A stretch of DNA of 64,000 bases from Geminicoccus sp036263595. Lineage in GTDB: Bacteria; Pseudomonadota; Alphaproteobacteria; Geminicoccales; Geminicoccaceae. A program made the translations under genes and the position numbers. The notes below the pieces were generated by a model. That model was not told where the DNA came from, ran no database searches, and saw nothing but the letters and a program-made list of their open reading frames with translations. Positions 16,824-25,549 of the stretch are shown one piece after another (within the stretch, counting starts at the first letter, position 1; every line of letters begins with the position of its first letter). Location: positions 1 to 64,000 of the forward strand of contig NZ_DATAGQ010000205.1 in NCBI RefSeq assembly GCF_036263595.1, given 5' to 3'.

Positions 16824-18278
16824 TTGTCCAATCAGACGCGGCAGCACGTCATCCTCGTCGTGGTGGCCGCTGCACTGTTCATGGAAAACCTGGACAGCAC
16901 CGTCCTGGTGACGGCCCTGCCGACGATCGCGGCGGACCTCGGCACCGATCCCATCCGGCTGAAGCTGGCGCTCACGACCTACCTCGTCAGCCTGGCCGTG
17001 TTCGCGCCGGCCAGCGGCTGGGTAGCCGACCGGTTCGGTGCCAGGCGCGTCTTCACCCTCGCCATCTGCCTGTTCTGTTTCGCGTCCGCCCTGTGCAGCC
17101 TCGCCAACTCGCTGCCGGCCCTGGTGGCGGCGCGGGCATTGCAGGGCGTGGGCGGGGCCCTGATGCTGCCGGTCGGGCGCCTGGTCGTCCTCAGGCTGGT
17201 GCCCAAGCATGAGCTGGTGGGGGCGATGGCATGGTTCACCATGCCGGCCCTGCTGGGCCCACTCCTGGGTCCACCGGTGGGCGGCTTCATCGTCACGGTG
17301 GCCGACTGGCGGTGGATCTTCTGGATCAATCTGCCGGTCGGCGCGCTCGCCCTGATCGCCGCGCATTTCTTCCTGCCAAGGATCGCCGAACGGGACGTGC
17401 CGCCGTTCGACAGGCTGGGCTTCGTGCTGCTGGCCTGCTGCCTGGCAGCGGTGGTGGCCGCCGAAGCGGCGCTTGGCGGGGGTGTCCATTCGGTCGTGCT
17501 GACGGCGATCCTGGTGGCGATCGCCCTGGTGACGGGCTGGAGCTATGTCCATCACGCGCTGACAACGCCAAACCCGCTGCTCGACCTGAAGCTGCTGGGC
17601 ATCACGACGTTTCGGGTCGCCATGCTGGGGGGGCTGCTGTTCCGGGCCGGTTCGGGTGCCACGCCGTTCCTCCTGCCGCTCCTGCTCCAGATCGGACTGG
17701 GCATGAGCCCGCTGGCCAGCGGCTTCACCACGTTCGCCAGCGCGCTCGGCGCGATCATGATGAAGCCGCTCGCCCGGCCGGTCCTCGACCGTTTCGGGTT
17801 TCGGCGCGTGCTGGTCGTCAATGTCGTGATCAGCTGCATGTTCATGATCGTTCCGGTCCTGTTCGGCCCGGCAACGCATTGGGCCGTGATGTTCGTCGTG
17901 CTCACCCTGGCCGGCCTCACGCGCTCGCTGCAGTTCACCGCGATCAACACGCTGGCGGTGGCGGACCTCACCGACGAGCGCCAGAGCCAGGGCACGAGCT
18001 TCACGAGCGTCGTGCAGCAGGTGTCGGCGTCCCTGGGGGTGACGATCGCGGCTTTGTCGATCGAGGGGGCGAGAACCTTTTCAGGCGCCGGCCCTCTTTC
18101 TACCGGCGACTTCTCCTTTGCCTTTCTGGTCGCGGGCGCCGCTGCCCTCCTGGCCGCACCGGTGTTCATGAGCCTGCCCAAGGACGCCGGCGCGGCGCTG
18201 ATCCGGCATCGGCCGTCGCGCGCCCAGGCGGCTACCGGGGCGGAAGGCATCGTCACACCGGGCTCACAGCCGAAGTAA
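16824..18278 (+). CDS. MFS transporter, DHA2 (EmrB/QacA-like) family
   Basis: 484 residues, about 14 membrane helices. The first helix carries FMENLDSTVLVTALPTIAADLG, the DHA2 signature with the membrane-embedded Asp. Motif A is GWVADRFGARRVF and the antiporter motif C region is GPLLGPPVGGFI. Such proteins export drugs or metabolites against protons across the inner membrane. The start is TTG at 16824. The 3' end overlaps the convergent LysR gene by 15 nt. The substrate cannot be predicted. Confidence 0.87.
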   Translation: MSNQTRQHVILVVVAAALFMENLDSTVLVTALPTIAADLGTDPIRLKLALTTYLVSLAVFAPASGWVADRFGARRVFTLAICLFCFASALCSLANSLPALVAARALQGVGGALMLPVGRLVVLRLVPKHELVGAMAWFTMPALLGPLLGPPVGGFIVTVADWRWIFWINLPVGALALIAAHFFLPRIAERDVPPFDRLGFVLLACCLAAVVAAEAALGGGVHSVVLTAILVAIALVTGWSYVHHALTTPNPLLDLKLLGITTFRVAMLGGLLFRAGSGATPFLLPLLLQIGLGMSPLASGFTTFASALGAIMMKPLARPVLDRFGFRRVLVVNVVISCMFMIVPVLFGPATHWAVMFVVLTLAGLTRSLQFTAINTLAVADLTDERQSQGTSFTSVVQQVSASLGVTIAALSIEGARTFSGAGPLSTGDFSFAFLVAGAAALLAAPVFMSLPKDAGAALIRHRPSRAQAATGAEGIVTPGSQPK

Positions 18279-19220
18279 CTTCGCCTCGCGCTCGGGCAGG
18301 GTGACCGCGAAGCCACGCGGACCCACCTCCGCGAAGAAGCGCCGGATCAGGTCGATCAGCCGCCGGACGAAGAGGGGTTTGTGCTCGCCGTAGATGTCGG
18401 CGACCATGAGGGTAGGGGTCGGCAGCTCGTCCAGGATCGGGCGCCGCACCAGGCCGCGCCCGTCCGGCGAGGCGCTGGACAGGGGACGCATGTTGAGCAC
18501 GGAGCAGCCAAGGCCGGTGGCCACGGCGCTGCGCACGGTCTCGTAGGTCCGGGTGCGCATCTGGACCCTGGGCCGGCGACCGTAGAGGTCGAAGACCGCC
18601 AGCAGGAAATGCGAGGTGTGCGGGAGGTCGAGCAGGACCAGCGGGCGCTCGGCCAGCTCAGCGATCGTCACGGCGATCCGCTCGGACAGCGGGTCCTCCG
18701 CCGGGAGGATCGCATGGGTGGGAACACCGCAGACGGGCGTGCAGCTGGCGGCGAAGGCCGGCCCGATGTCGTAGGCCACCACCACGTCGACCGCACCGCT
18801 GGCAAGCCAGGCATGCATCTCGCTCTGGTCGCCGCCCATGAGCGAGACTTCCACCTGGCCGACTTCGTCCAGGTAGCGGCGGATGATGCTGGTCATGAAC
18901 AGGGGACCGAACGGCTCGAAGCAACCGATCCGGACGGTGGGCGGCGTGGTCTCGGCCAGCGTGTCGATGGCACGCTCGAACTCGCCTTCCGCCGCCAGCA
19001 GGGCTCGCGCCGCCAAGAGGAACCGCTCGCCCACGGGCGTGACGGTGACGCCGCGCGCGGGCCTGCGGTCGAACAGGGCGCCGCCGGCTTCGTCCTCGGC
19101 CCGCTCGATGGCGGCAAGGATGGACGACTGCGAAATGGCCAGCGAGCGCGAGGCACCCTGGATGCTGCCGGCTCGCGCCACTTCGGCGACATAGCGGATC
19201 TGTCGGAGGCTGAGCTGCAT
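18264..19220 (-). CDS. LysR-family transcriptional regulator
   Basis: 318 residues: winged helix-turn-helix at about 1-60 (LRQIRYVAEVARAGSIQGASRSLAISQSSILAAIERAED), then a LysR-type effector domain with the usual RIGCFEPFGPLFMTSIIRRYL opening. It is divergent from the amidase/ABC importer/GMC operon, the classical arrangement for a LysR activator of catabolic genes, and its own start is 150 nt from the amidase start. The effector is probably the transported compound or its hydrolysis product (inference). Confidence 0.9.
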   Translation of the reverse strand: MQLSLRQIRYVAEVARAGSIQGASRSLAISQSSILAAIERAEDEAGGALFDRRPARGVTVTPVGERFLLAARALLAAEGEFERAIDTLAETTPPTVRIGCFEPFGPLFMTSIIRRYLDEVGQVEVSLMGGDQSEMHAWLASGAVDVVVAYDIGPAFAASCTPVCGVPTHAILPAEDPLSERIAVTIAELAERPLVLLDLPHTSHFLLAVFDLYGRRPRVQMRTRTYETVRSAVATGLGCSVLNMRPLSSASPDGRGLVRRPILDELPTPTLMVADIYGEHKPLFVRRLIDLIRRFFAEVGPRGFAVTLPEREAKLLRL

Positions 19221-19279
19221 GCTCGTTCCTTGAGCAGCGATGCCCGTCTGATCGCGGCAGCGGCAGATTCAGCCATTCG

Positions 19280-19307
19280 ATGTACGAGAACAATATCAAT
19301 TATACAT
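19280..19307. promoter_or_regulatory. AT-rich divergent promoter/LysR operator candidate
   Basis: The gap between the LysR gene and the amidase contains a conspicuous AT-rich island (19286-19310) in otherwise GC-rich DNA, bracketed by ATGTA (19280-19284) and TACAT (19303-19307). LysR regulators bind such interrupted dyads (T-N11-A type) near divergent promoters. No clean -35/-10 pair is visible, so this is a location rather than a mapped promoter. Confidence 0.35.
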
Positions 19308-19369
19308 TTTGTGGTCGGAGGCGGCGCCGCTACCGTCGGGACGTCGAGGGGGAACAGCGGGACAAGAAC

Positions 19370-20776
19370 ATGAGCATGCCGCGCGATCCGCTGGAGGATG
19401 CCGGATCCATCTGCCGGATGTCGGCCGCCGAGCTTGCCGCCGGATATGAGGCCGGGCAGCTGTCGCCGGTCGAGGTCGCCCGGGCGGTGCTGGCCCGTGC
19501 GGAGGAGATCCAGCCATCGCTCAACGCGTTCACCCGGATCGACCATGATGGTGCGCTGAAGGCAGCCGAGGCGTCGCAGGCGCGCTGGCGCGCGAAAAAG
19601 CCCCTTTCGCCCGTGGACGGTGTGCCGACCACGATCAAGGACATCGTCTGGATGAAGGACCAGGCGATGCGCTACGGGACGGTCGCCGTGCCCCCGGTCG
19701 AGGCGGGCGAGGATGCGCCGGCGGTCAAGCGGCTGCGCGAGGCCGGGTGCGTGTTCATCGGCATCACGACAACACCGGAATTCGGCTGGAAGGCGCTCAC
19801 GGACAGCCCGGGCTTCGGGATCACCCGCAACCCGCACCGCCCGGACGTGACGCCCGGCGGCAGCAGCGGCGGTGCCGCGGTGGCCGCCGCCGTCGGCGCG
19901 GGCGTATTTCATCTTGGGACGGACGGCGGCGGCTCGATCCGCATCCCGTCCTCGTTCACGGGCATCGTCGGGTTGAAGCCGAGCTTCGGGCGGGTCGCCG
20001 CCTATCCGGCCAGCCCGTTCGGCACGGTCGCCCATATCGGCCCGATGACCCGCTCCGTCGCCGACACGAAGGCGATGCTCGCGGTCATGGCCGGGCGGGA
20101 CGAGCGGGACTGGTACCAGCAGCCGGGCGTGTTCCCGAGCCTGAACGCGGCGCCCGAGAAGGTGGCGGGGCTGAGGATCGGCTACTGGAGCAAGCCGGCC
20201 TTCGGCGCCGTCGATCCGGAGATCGAGGCGCGGATCGGGCGGGTGGTCCAGGCGCTCGAAGCGGCCGGTGCCGAGGTCGAGCCGTTCGACCTGCCGGCAC
20301 AGGATCTCCACGCCGTCTTCCAGATCCTGTGGTTCGCCGGTGCGGCGGCCCGGCGGGAGATGGTGCCGGAGGAGGGGCGCGGCGCGCTGGACCCGGGCTT
20401 CCGGGACATCGCGGAAGCGGGCTCGCGCCTCACGGCCGCGGACTTCATCAAGGCCAGCGGTACACGGGCGGCCTTCGGCACAGCGATGGACGCGGCCCTG
20501 GAGCGCTACGACGTGCTGATCTCGCCAGGCGTGGCCATTGCGCCGTTCACCGCTGGCCAGGAAGTCCCGGAAGGCTCGGGCATGCGCCGTTGGACGGAAT
20601 GGGCCGGGTTCAGCTACCCGATCAATCTCAGCCAGCAGCCCGGTGCTGCCATCCCGTGCGGCAAGACGGCGGATGGAAGGCCGATCGGGCTGCAGATCGT
20701 GGGTGCCCGCGGTGCCGACGGCCGTGTCTTGGAGATCGCGCAGGCGATCGAGGATCTGGGGATCACGCGGAACTGA
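19370..20776 (+). CDS. Amidase (amidase-signature family)
   Basis: 468 residues. The Ser-cisSer-Lys catalytic set is complete: Lys90 (PTTIKD), Ser165 in TPGGSSGG, and the nucleophile Ser189 in TDGGGSIR. It hydrolyses a carboxamide to acid plus ammonia or amine in the cytoplasm; GatA-like transamidation is unlikely because no gatBC genes are near. The ATG at 19370 is favoured over the frame's first Met at 19280, whose leader lies in the AT-rich promoter region. It is first gene of an operon with a LIV-type importer and a GMC oxidoreductase, so it probably processes the imported compound. N-acyl amino alcohols or amides are possible (inference). Confidence 0.88.
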   Translation: MSMPRDPLEDAGSICRMSAAELAAGYEAGQLSPVEVARAVLARAEEIQPSLNAFTRIDHDGALKAAEASQARWRAKKPLSPVDGVPTTIKDIVWMKDQAMRYGTVAVPPVEAGEDAPAVKRLREAGCVFIGITTTPEFGWKALTDSPGFGITRNPHRPDVTPGGSSGGAAVAAAVGAGVFHLGTDGGGSIRIPSSFTGIVGLKPSFGRVAAYPASPFGTVAHIGPMTRSVADTKAMLAVMAGRDERDWYQQPGVFPSLNAAPEKVAGLRIGYWSKPAFGAVDPEIEARIGRVVQALEAAGAEVEPFDLPAQDLHAVFQILWFAGAAARREMVPEEGRGALDPGFRDIAEAGSRLTAADFIKASGTRAAFGTAMDAALERYDVLISPGVAIAPFTAGQEVPEGSGMRRWTEWAGFSYPINLSQQPGAAIPCGKTADGRPIGLQIVGARGADGRVLEIAQAIEDLGITRN

Positions 20777-20795
20777 TTCGACAGGGGGAAAGCAG

Positions 20796-22091
20796 ATGAC
20801 CAACCGGCGTGGGTTGCTGATGGGTTCGGCGGCACTTGGCAGTGCCGCCATGATGCTGGCATCGATGAACCGCGAGGCCCGCGCCGAGGGAGAGCCCATC
20901 CCGATCGGATCGGCGCTGCCCATGTCGGGCTTTGCCGCGGCCGACGGCATCGAGTTCAAGAACGGGCTGGAACTCGCCGCCGAGGAGATCAATGCAGCGG
21001 GCGGCATCCTGGGCCGGCCGATCGAACTCCATGTCGAGGACACCAAGGACATGGGGGCGGACGTCGTCACCCAGGCCATGCAGCGCCTGGTCGACCGCTT
21101 CTCGGTGCCAGCGATCATCAACGGCTACAATGTCGGCACCAACATGGTGGAGATGGACGTCGCCGCCGACAACGACATCATCTTCCAGCACTACAACACG
21201 TTGATCTCGCACAACGAGAAGTTCAAGAGCGACCCGGAACGCTACTATAGCTGCTTCCAGGGCGACCCGCCGGAATTCTACTACGGCCCCGGCTGCCTGC
21301 TGTTCCTGAAGAACCTGATGGAGACGGGGCAGTGGAACGCCCCGAACAACAAGATCGCGATCGTGCCCTCGGCCAACGAGTACTCGATCGTGATTGCCAA
21401 CGCGGTGAAGGCACAGGCCGAGCAGTACGGCTTCACCGTCAGCCTGTTCGAGACGGTGCCGTTCCCGACCAACCAGTGGGGCCCCACGCTGGCCAAGCTG
21501 CGCCAGGACCCGCCGGCTGCCATTATCGTGACACATTTCCTGCCGCAGGACCTGGCCCAGTTCATGGTCCAGTTCCTCACCCAGCCGATCAACTCTCTGG
21601 TCTACATGCAGTATGGCCCGTCGTTGCCGGCCTTCCGCGAGATCGGCAAGGAGGCGGTGAACGGCGTCATCTATTCTACGGTGATCGGCTGCCTGCCCGA
21701 CGACTTTTCGGCCGAGTACCGCAAGAAGTACCGGGAGAAGTTCGGGCCGAACGCGGCCTTCATCACGGGGTCGCAGACCTATGACGGCCTTTGGCACTAT
21801 GCCCTGTCGGCTGCGATCGCGGGTGGACCGGGTGCGCCGTTCGAGAAGGAGCAGATCAGCAAGGTGGCAGCCGCCATGCGCCGCCTCATCTACCGTGGCG
21901 TGAACGGCATCTACCGCGTCGATCCGGAGGGGCAGTCGGGCTACTGCTACCCGACCCAGCTTTCCGACCCGTCGCTCGGCATGCCGCACCAATTCCTGCA
22001 GCACCAGGACTTCACGACCGACCCCAAGCTGATCTCGCCGGCGCTCTACGCCACGGACCAGTTCGTGCTGCCGCCATGGTTCAAGGCGTGA
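20796..22091 (+). CDS. ABC substrate-binding protein, branched-chain amino acid/urea-amide type
   Basis: 431 residues. The N-terminus MTNRRGLLMGSAALGSAAMM has a twin-arginine pattern and ends in a cleavage site near AEG, suggesting Tat export. The mature part (IPIGSALPMSGFAAADGIEFKNGLELAAEEINAAGG) is typical of type I LivJ/UrtA/FmdD-like receptors. It is closer in length to urea/amide receptors than to LivJ. The ATG at 20796 follows GGGGGAA; the open frame upstream overlaps the amidase gene and is not real. It forms an importer with the four downstream genes. Confidence 0.88.
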   Translation: MTNRRGLLMGSAALGSAAMMLASMNREARAEGEPIPIGSALPMSGFAAADGIEFKNGLELAAEEINAAGGILGRPIELHVEDTKDMGADVVTQAMQRLVDRFSVPAIINGYNVGTNMVEMDVAADNDIIFQHYNTLISHNEKFKSDPERYYSCFQGDPPEFYYGPGCLLFLKNLMETGQWNAPNNKIAIVPSANEYSIVIANAVKAQAEQYGFTVSLFETVPFPTNQWGPTLAKLRQDPPAAIIVTHFLPQDLAQFMVQFLTQPINSLVYMQYGPSLPAFREIGKEAVNGVIYSTVIGCLPDDFSAEYRKKYREKFGPNAAFITGSQTYDGLWHYALSAAIAGGPGAPFEKEQISKVAAAMRRLIYRGVNGIYRVDPEGQSGYCYPTQLSDPSLGMPHQFLQHQDFTTDPKLISPALYATDQFVLPPWFKA

Positions 22092-22104
22092 GCCGACGCA
22101 GCCG

Positions 22105-22902
22105 ATGACGAACGGCGGCCCGCTCCTGGTGTGCGACGGCGTGAGCAAGCATTACGGCTCGCTCAAGGCCGTCGACCAGCTCTCTCTCGTGCTGGAGCCG
22201 GGCGAGGTGCTGGGCATCGGCGGACCGAACGGGGCCGGCAAGACGACGCTGTTCGACGTCATCACCGGCATCGCCCCGGCGACGGAGGGGCGGGTGGTCG
22301 TCCAGGGCGTGGATGTCACCCGATCCACGCCCGACCGGATCTGCCAGCTGGGCCTGGTGCGGACCTTCCAGCTGAACGCGGCGTTCGACAGCCTGAGCGT
22401 GCGCGACAACATCCAGCTGGCTGCCTATTTCGGCAAGGCGCGCAAGGGGCTGCCGACGTTCCGGTTCGGGCCGGGCGCGCTGCGCCGGACCGAGATGGCG
22501 CTGGACCTGCTGGGGCTGGGCGCCAGTGCCGGGCGGATGGCAGGCGAACTGCCCGTGCTGGAGCGCAAGCTCCTGATGATCGCCAGCGCGGTCGCGACCG
22601 ACCCGAAGATCGTCCTGCTCGACGAGCCGGTCGGTGGGCTGAACCCGCACGAGATCGACCGGATCGTCGAGGTCGTCCAGAAGCTCAGGGCGTCGGGCAT
22701 CACCGTCGTGCTGATCGAGCACGTGATGCGCTTTCTCCTGCAGCTCTCGACCCGGGTGGTGATCATGCACCAGGGACGCTCGATCTATGAGGGCCCGCCG
22801 CGCGGCGTGCCGGAGGATCCGAAGGTGGTCGAGACCTATCTTGGCGCGGCCACGACCCGACGGCTTCAGCGATTCTTCGAGGACGCCCCGGCGCATGGCT
22901 GA
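22105..22902 (+). CDS. ABC transporter ATPase, LivG-like
   Basis: 265 residues. Walker A is GPNGAGKTT, Walker B ends IVLLDEPVGGLNPHE, and the Q-loop region is LGLVRTFQ, the LivG/UrtD type. The usual LSGGQ signature is changed to AGELPVLERKLL (ELPVLE), a common degenerate form in this subfamily. It pairs with LivF-like ATPase (22895) on the two permeases to energise uptake. It overlaps the next gene by 8 nt. Confidence 0.88.
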   Translation: MTNGGPLLVCDGVSKHYGSLKAVDQLSLVLEPGEVLGIGGPNGAGKTTLFDVITGIAPATEGRVVVQGVDVTRSTPDRICQLGLVRTFQLNAAFDSLSVRDNIQLAAYFGKARKGLPTFRFGPGALRRTEMALDLLGLGASAGRMAGELPVLERKLLMIASAVATDPKIVLLDEPVGGLNPHEIDRIVEVVQKLRASGITVVLIEHVMRFLLQLSTRVVIMHQGRSIYEGPPRGVPEDPKVVETYLGAATTRRLQRFFEDAPAHG

Positions 22903-23611
22903 GGCTGCTCTTGCCATCGAAGGGCTGGTGACCGGCTATGATCGTCGGGACGTGCTGGCCGGGATCTCGCTGAGCGTGCCGGAAGGCAGCCTGGTGACCG
23001 TGGTCGGACCGAATGGCCATGGCAAGTCCACCCTCTTGCGCGCCATCTCGGGGCTGTTGCCAACGCGGCGCGGCTCGATCCGGCTGTTCGGCAAGCCGCT
23101 GGGCGGGCTGGCACCGCATGCCGTGGCCGCCGCGGGCGTCGTCCATGTCCCGCAAGGCGACATGCTGTTCCCGGAGATGACCGTCCACGAGAACCTGATG
23201 ATGGGCGCCTACCTGGAGCAGGACCATGCGATGATCGAGCGCCGCCTCGCGGACGTGGAAGCGCTGCTGCCCAGGCTCGCCGAGCGGCGCGGCCAGCTGG
23301 CCTCCTCCCTGTCCGGTGGCGAGCGGCGGATGGTCGGGATCGGGCGCGGGTTGATGATGGGGGGAAGGGTCATGCTGATCGACGAGCCTTCCCTCGGTCT
23401 GGCGCCGATCATCATCGAGCAGGTCTACCAGGTGATCGCACGCCTCAAGGAGTCGGGCCGCACCATCCTGCTGGTCGAGGAGAACCCGGCACGCGTCGCG
23501 GATCTCGCCGACGAGATCCACCTGCTGGACAATGGCAAGGTGGTCTGGTCCGGCCTGCCCAGCGTCCTGCTCGAGCGCGACGAGCTCCTCGAAACCTATC
23601 TGGGGGGCTGA
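22895..23611 (+). CDS. ABC transporter ATPase, LivF-like
   Basis: 238 residues. Walker A GPNGHGKST, signature LSGGERR, Walker B VMLIDEPSLGLAP, and the LivF-type VHVPQGDMLFPEMTVHENLMMGAY Q-loop region. The ATG at 22895 lies inside the 3' end of the LivG-like gene (8-nt overlap); the longer open frame upstream is an out-of-frame shadow. Second nucleotide-binding subunit of the LIV-type importer. Confidence 0.9.
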   Translation: MAEAALAIEGLVTGYDRRDVLAGISLSVPEGSLVTVVGPNGHGKSTLLRAISGLLPTRRGSIRLFGKPLGGLAPHAVAAAGVVHVPQGDMLFPEMTVHENLMMGAYLEQDHAMIERRLADVEALLPRLAERRGQLASSLSGGERRMVGIGRGLMMGGRVMLIDEPSLGLAPIIIEQVYQVIARLKESGRTILLVEENPARVADLADEIHLLDNGKVVWSGLPSVLLERDELLETYLGG

Positions 23612-23619
23612 GCCAGGCG

Positions 23620-24504
23620 ATGGAAATCCTTGGTCCCGTGTTCGTGGCCGGCATCACCACCGGCGCCCTCTACGCCCTTGCCACGATCGGCCTCTCGCTG
23701 GTCTGGGGCGCGCTGGGCATGCTGAACATGGCCCATGGCGCGATGCTGACGATCGGCGGCTATGCGGCCTTCACGCTGGCGACCTGGATGGGCGCGCCCT
23801 GGCCGCTCGCGGTGCTGGCGCCGATCGTGGTCGGCGCGCTGGTGGGTGCCGCCATCTACGCGCTGGTGGCGCACCCCCTCCTGGCGCGGGCGCCCAGGAG
23901 CTTCGAGACCAACGTGATCATCGCGACGTTCGGCGTGGCGATCGCGCTGGAGAATGCCGTGCTGCTGATCTTCGGCGGCCAGCCGTTCGGCCAGTCCATC
24001 GCGCTGTCGGGCAATCTGCAGGTCGCTGGTGTATTCATACCGTGGCAGAATCTCCTCATCGTGCTGGTCGCGTTCGCCTTGATGGGGGCTACGGCGCTCT
24101 TTCTTGCACGAACACGGACAGGACGTGCTATCCGCGCAACCGCTCAGAACCGCGAGGCGGCCCAGTTGATGGGCGTACCGGTGGGTCGAGTATACCTGCA
24201 GGTGCTGGCGTTGTCGGGGGGCATCGCCGGCACCTGTGGACTCCTTGTCAGCTCCATCACGCAGCTTTCGCCCTCGCTCGGCGCCGATCCGATGCTGAAG
24301 GCGTTCATCATGTGCGTGGTGGCGGGGCTCGGGAACCTGCCGGGCGCCATCGCCGCGGCGTTCGTCCTGGCGCTGACCGAAGCTTTCGCGAGCTACGCGC
24401 TGGGTGCCCGCTGGGGCTTCCCGCTGCTCCTGGCGATCGTGATCCTGGTGCTGATCTGGCGACCGGACGGCCTGTTCGGCCGCGCCGCCATCCGCCGGCT
24501 GTGA
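23620..24504 (+). CDS. ABC permease, LivH-like
   Basis: 294 residues, about eight membrane helices, with the LivH opening GITTGALYALATIGLSLVWGALGMLNMAHGAMLTIGGY and the cytoplasmic coupling stretch RTRTGRAIRATAQNREAAQLMGVP. Inner-membrane channel subunit acting with the LivM-like protein encoded 10 nt downstream. Confidence 0.92.
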   Translation: MEILGPVFVAGITTGALYALATIGLSLVWGALGMLNMAHGAMLTIGGYAAFTLATWMGAPWPLAVLAPIVVGALVGAAIYALVAHPLLARAPRSFETNVIIATFGVAIALENAVLLIFGGQPFGQSIALSGNLQVAGVFIPWQNLLIVLVAFALMGATALFLARTRTGRAIRATAQNREAAQLMGVPVGRVYLQVLALSGGIAGTCGLLVSSITQLSPSLGADPMLKAFIMCVVAGLGNLPGAIAAAFVLALTEAFASYALGARWGFPLLLAIVILVLIWRPDGLFGRAAIRRL

Positions 24505-24514
24505 GGGCGCACCC

Positions 24515-25549
24515 ATGAGCCGAGCCGACCGTGGCCACCTGATCACCGCCGTGATCGTCCTCGTCCTCCTGGTGTCGCTGCCCTTCGTGGTCGACAGCCG
24601 CTACATCCTGGGCCAGGTCATCCTGGCCCTGTTCTACGCCATCGTCGCATCGCAGTGGAACCTGCTGTTCGGCTTCGCCGGCGTGTTCTCGCTGGGGCAG
24701 ATGGCGCTGTTCGCGTTCGGCGGCTACGTCACGGCCATGCTGGGCTTCTATGGCGGCTGGTCGATGTGGCTGGCTATGCCGGTGGGCGCCATCGGCACCG
24801 TCATCTTCAGCCTGATCATCGGCCTCGCCTGCCTGCGCCTGGCCGGCGCCTACGTGGCGCTGCTGACACTGGCCGTGGCGCAGGTCATGTACCTGCTGAT
24901 CGTCACCGATACCGACTGCTTCGTCATGCAGGGAGCCACCTGCCGGCAGTTCACGGGCGGCGCGGTGGGCTTCGCCCGATTCGGCGACCTCGGCACCCGG
25001 GCCCTGTTCAAGGCCAACTATCTCACGGCCAACTACGCCATCGTGGTGGCGCTGTTCGCGGTCACCATGCTGTTCACCTGGGCGGTGATCCGCTCGCCTT
25101 TGGGCCTGGCGTTCCAGGCCCTGCGCGACAATCCCGGTTGTGCGGTGGCGCGCGGCATCAACCGCTTCTCGACCCAGCTCGTCGTGTTCGGCGCGTCGGC
25201 CTTCTTCACGGGCCTGGCCGGCGGTCTCTATGCCGCGCATTTCCAGGCGATCGGCCCGGGCGTGCTCTCGCTCTCCACCCTCATGTTCATCATCGCGATC
25301 GCGGTGGTCGGCGGGATCGGCAAGCTGTGGGGCCCGCTCGTGGGGGCGGTGATCCTGGTGCTGGCCGACGAGGGCATGCGGGAGATGGGCGAGTTTCGCA
25401 CGCTGGGCCTGGGGCTCATCATCGCGGCCGCCATGGTGCTGATGCCGCGCGGCGTGATCGGCCTGGTCGAGGGACTGGTCGCCCGCTTCCGTCCTCAACC
25501 GAGCCAGCCGGACGCGGCGGCTCCTCATGCTGGAACGTCCCATGTTTGA
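24515..25549 (+). CDS. ABC permease, LivM-like
   Basis: 344 residues, multiple membrane helices, LivM hallmark ALFYAIVASQWNLLFGFAGVFSLGQMALFAFGGY near the N-terminus and coupling segment RSPLGLAFQALRDNPGCAVARGIN. It completes a five-component LIV-type importer (receptor, two ATPases, two permeases). Its 3' end overlaps the GMC oxidoreductase gene by 8 nt, indicating co-translation. Confidence 0.92.
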   Translation: MSRADRGHLITAVIVLVLLVSLPFVVDSRYILGQVILALFYAIVASQWNLLFGFAGVFSLGQMALFAFGGYVTAMLGFYGGWSMWLAMPVGAIGTVIFSLIIGLACLRLAGAYVALLTLAVAQVMYLLIVTDTDCFVMQGATCRQFTGGAVGFARFGDLGTRALFKANYLTANYAIVVALFAVTMLFTWAVIRSPLGLAFQALRDNPGCAVARGINRFSTQLVVFGASAFFTGLAGGLYAAHFQAIGPGVLSLSTLMFIIAIAVVGGIGKLWGPLVGAVILVLADEGMREMGEFRTLGLGLIIAAAMVLMPRGVIGLVEGLVARFRPQPSQPDAAAPHAGTSHV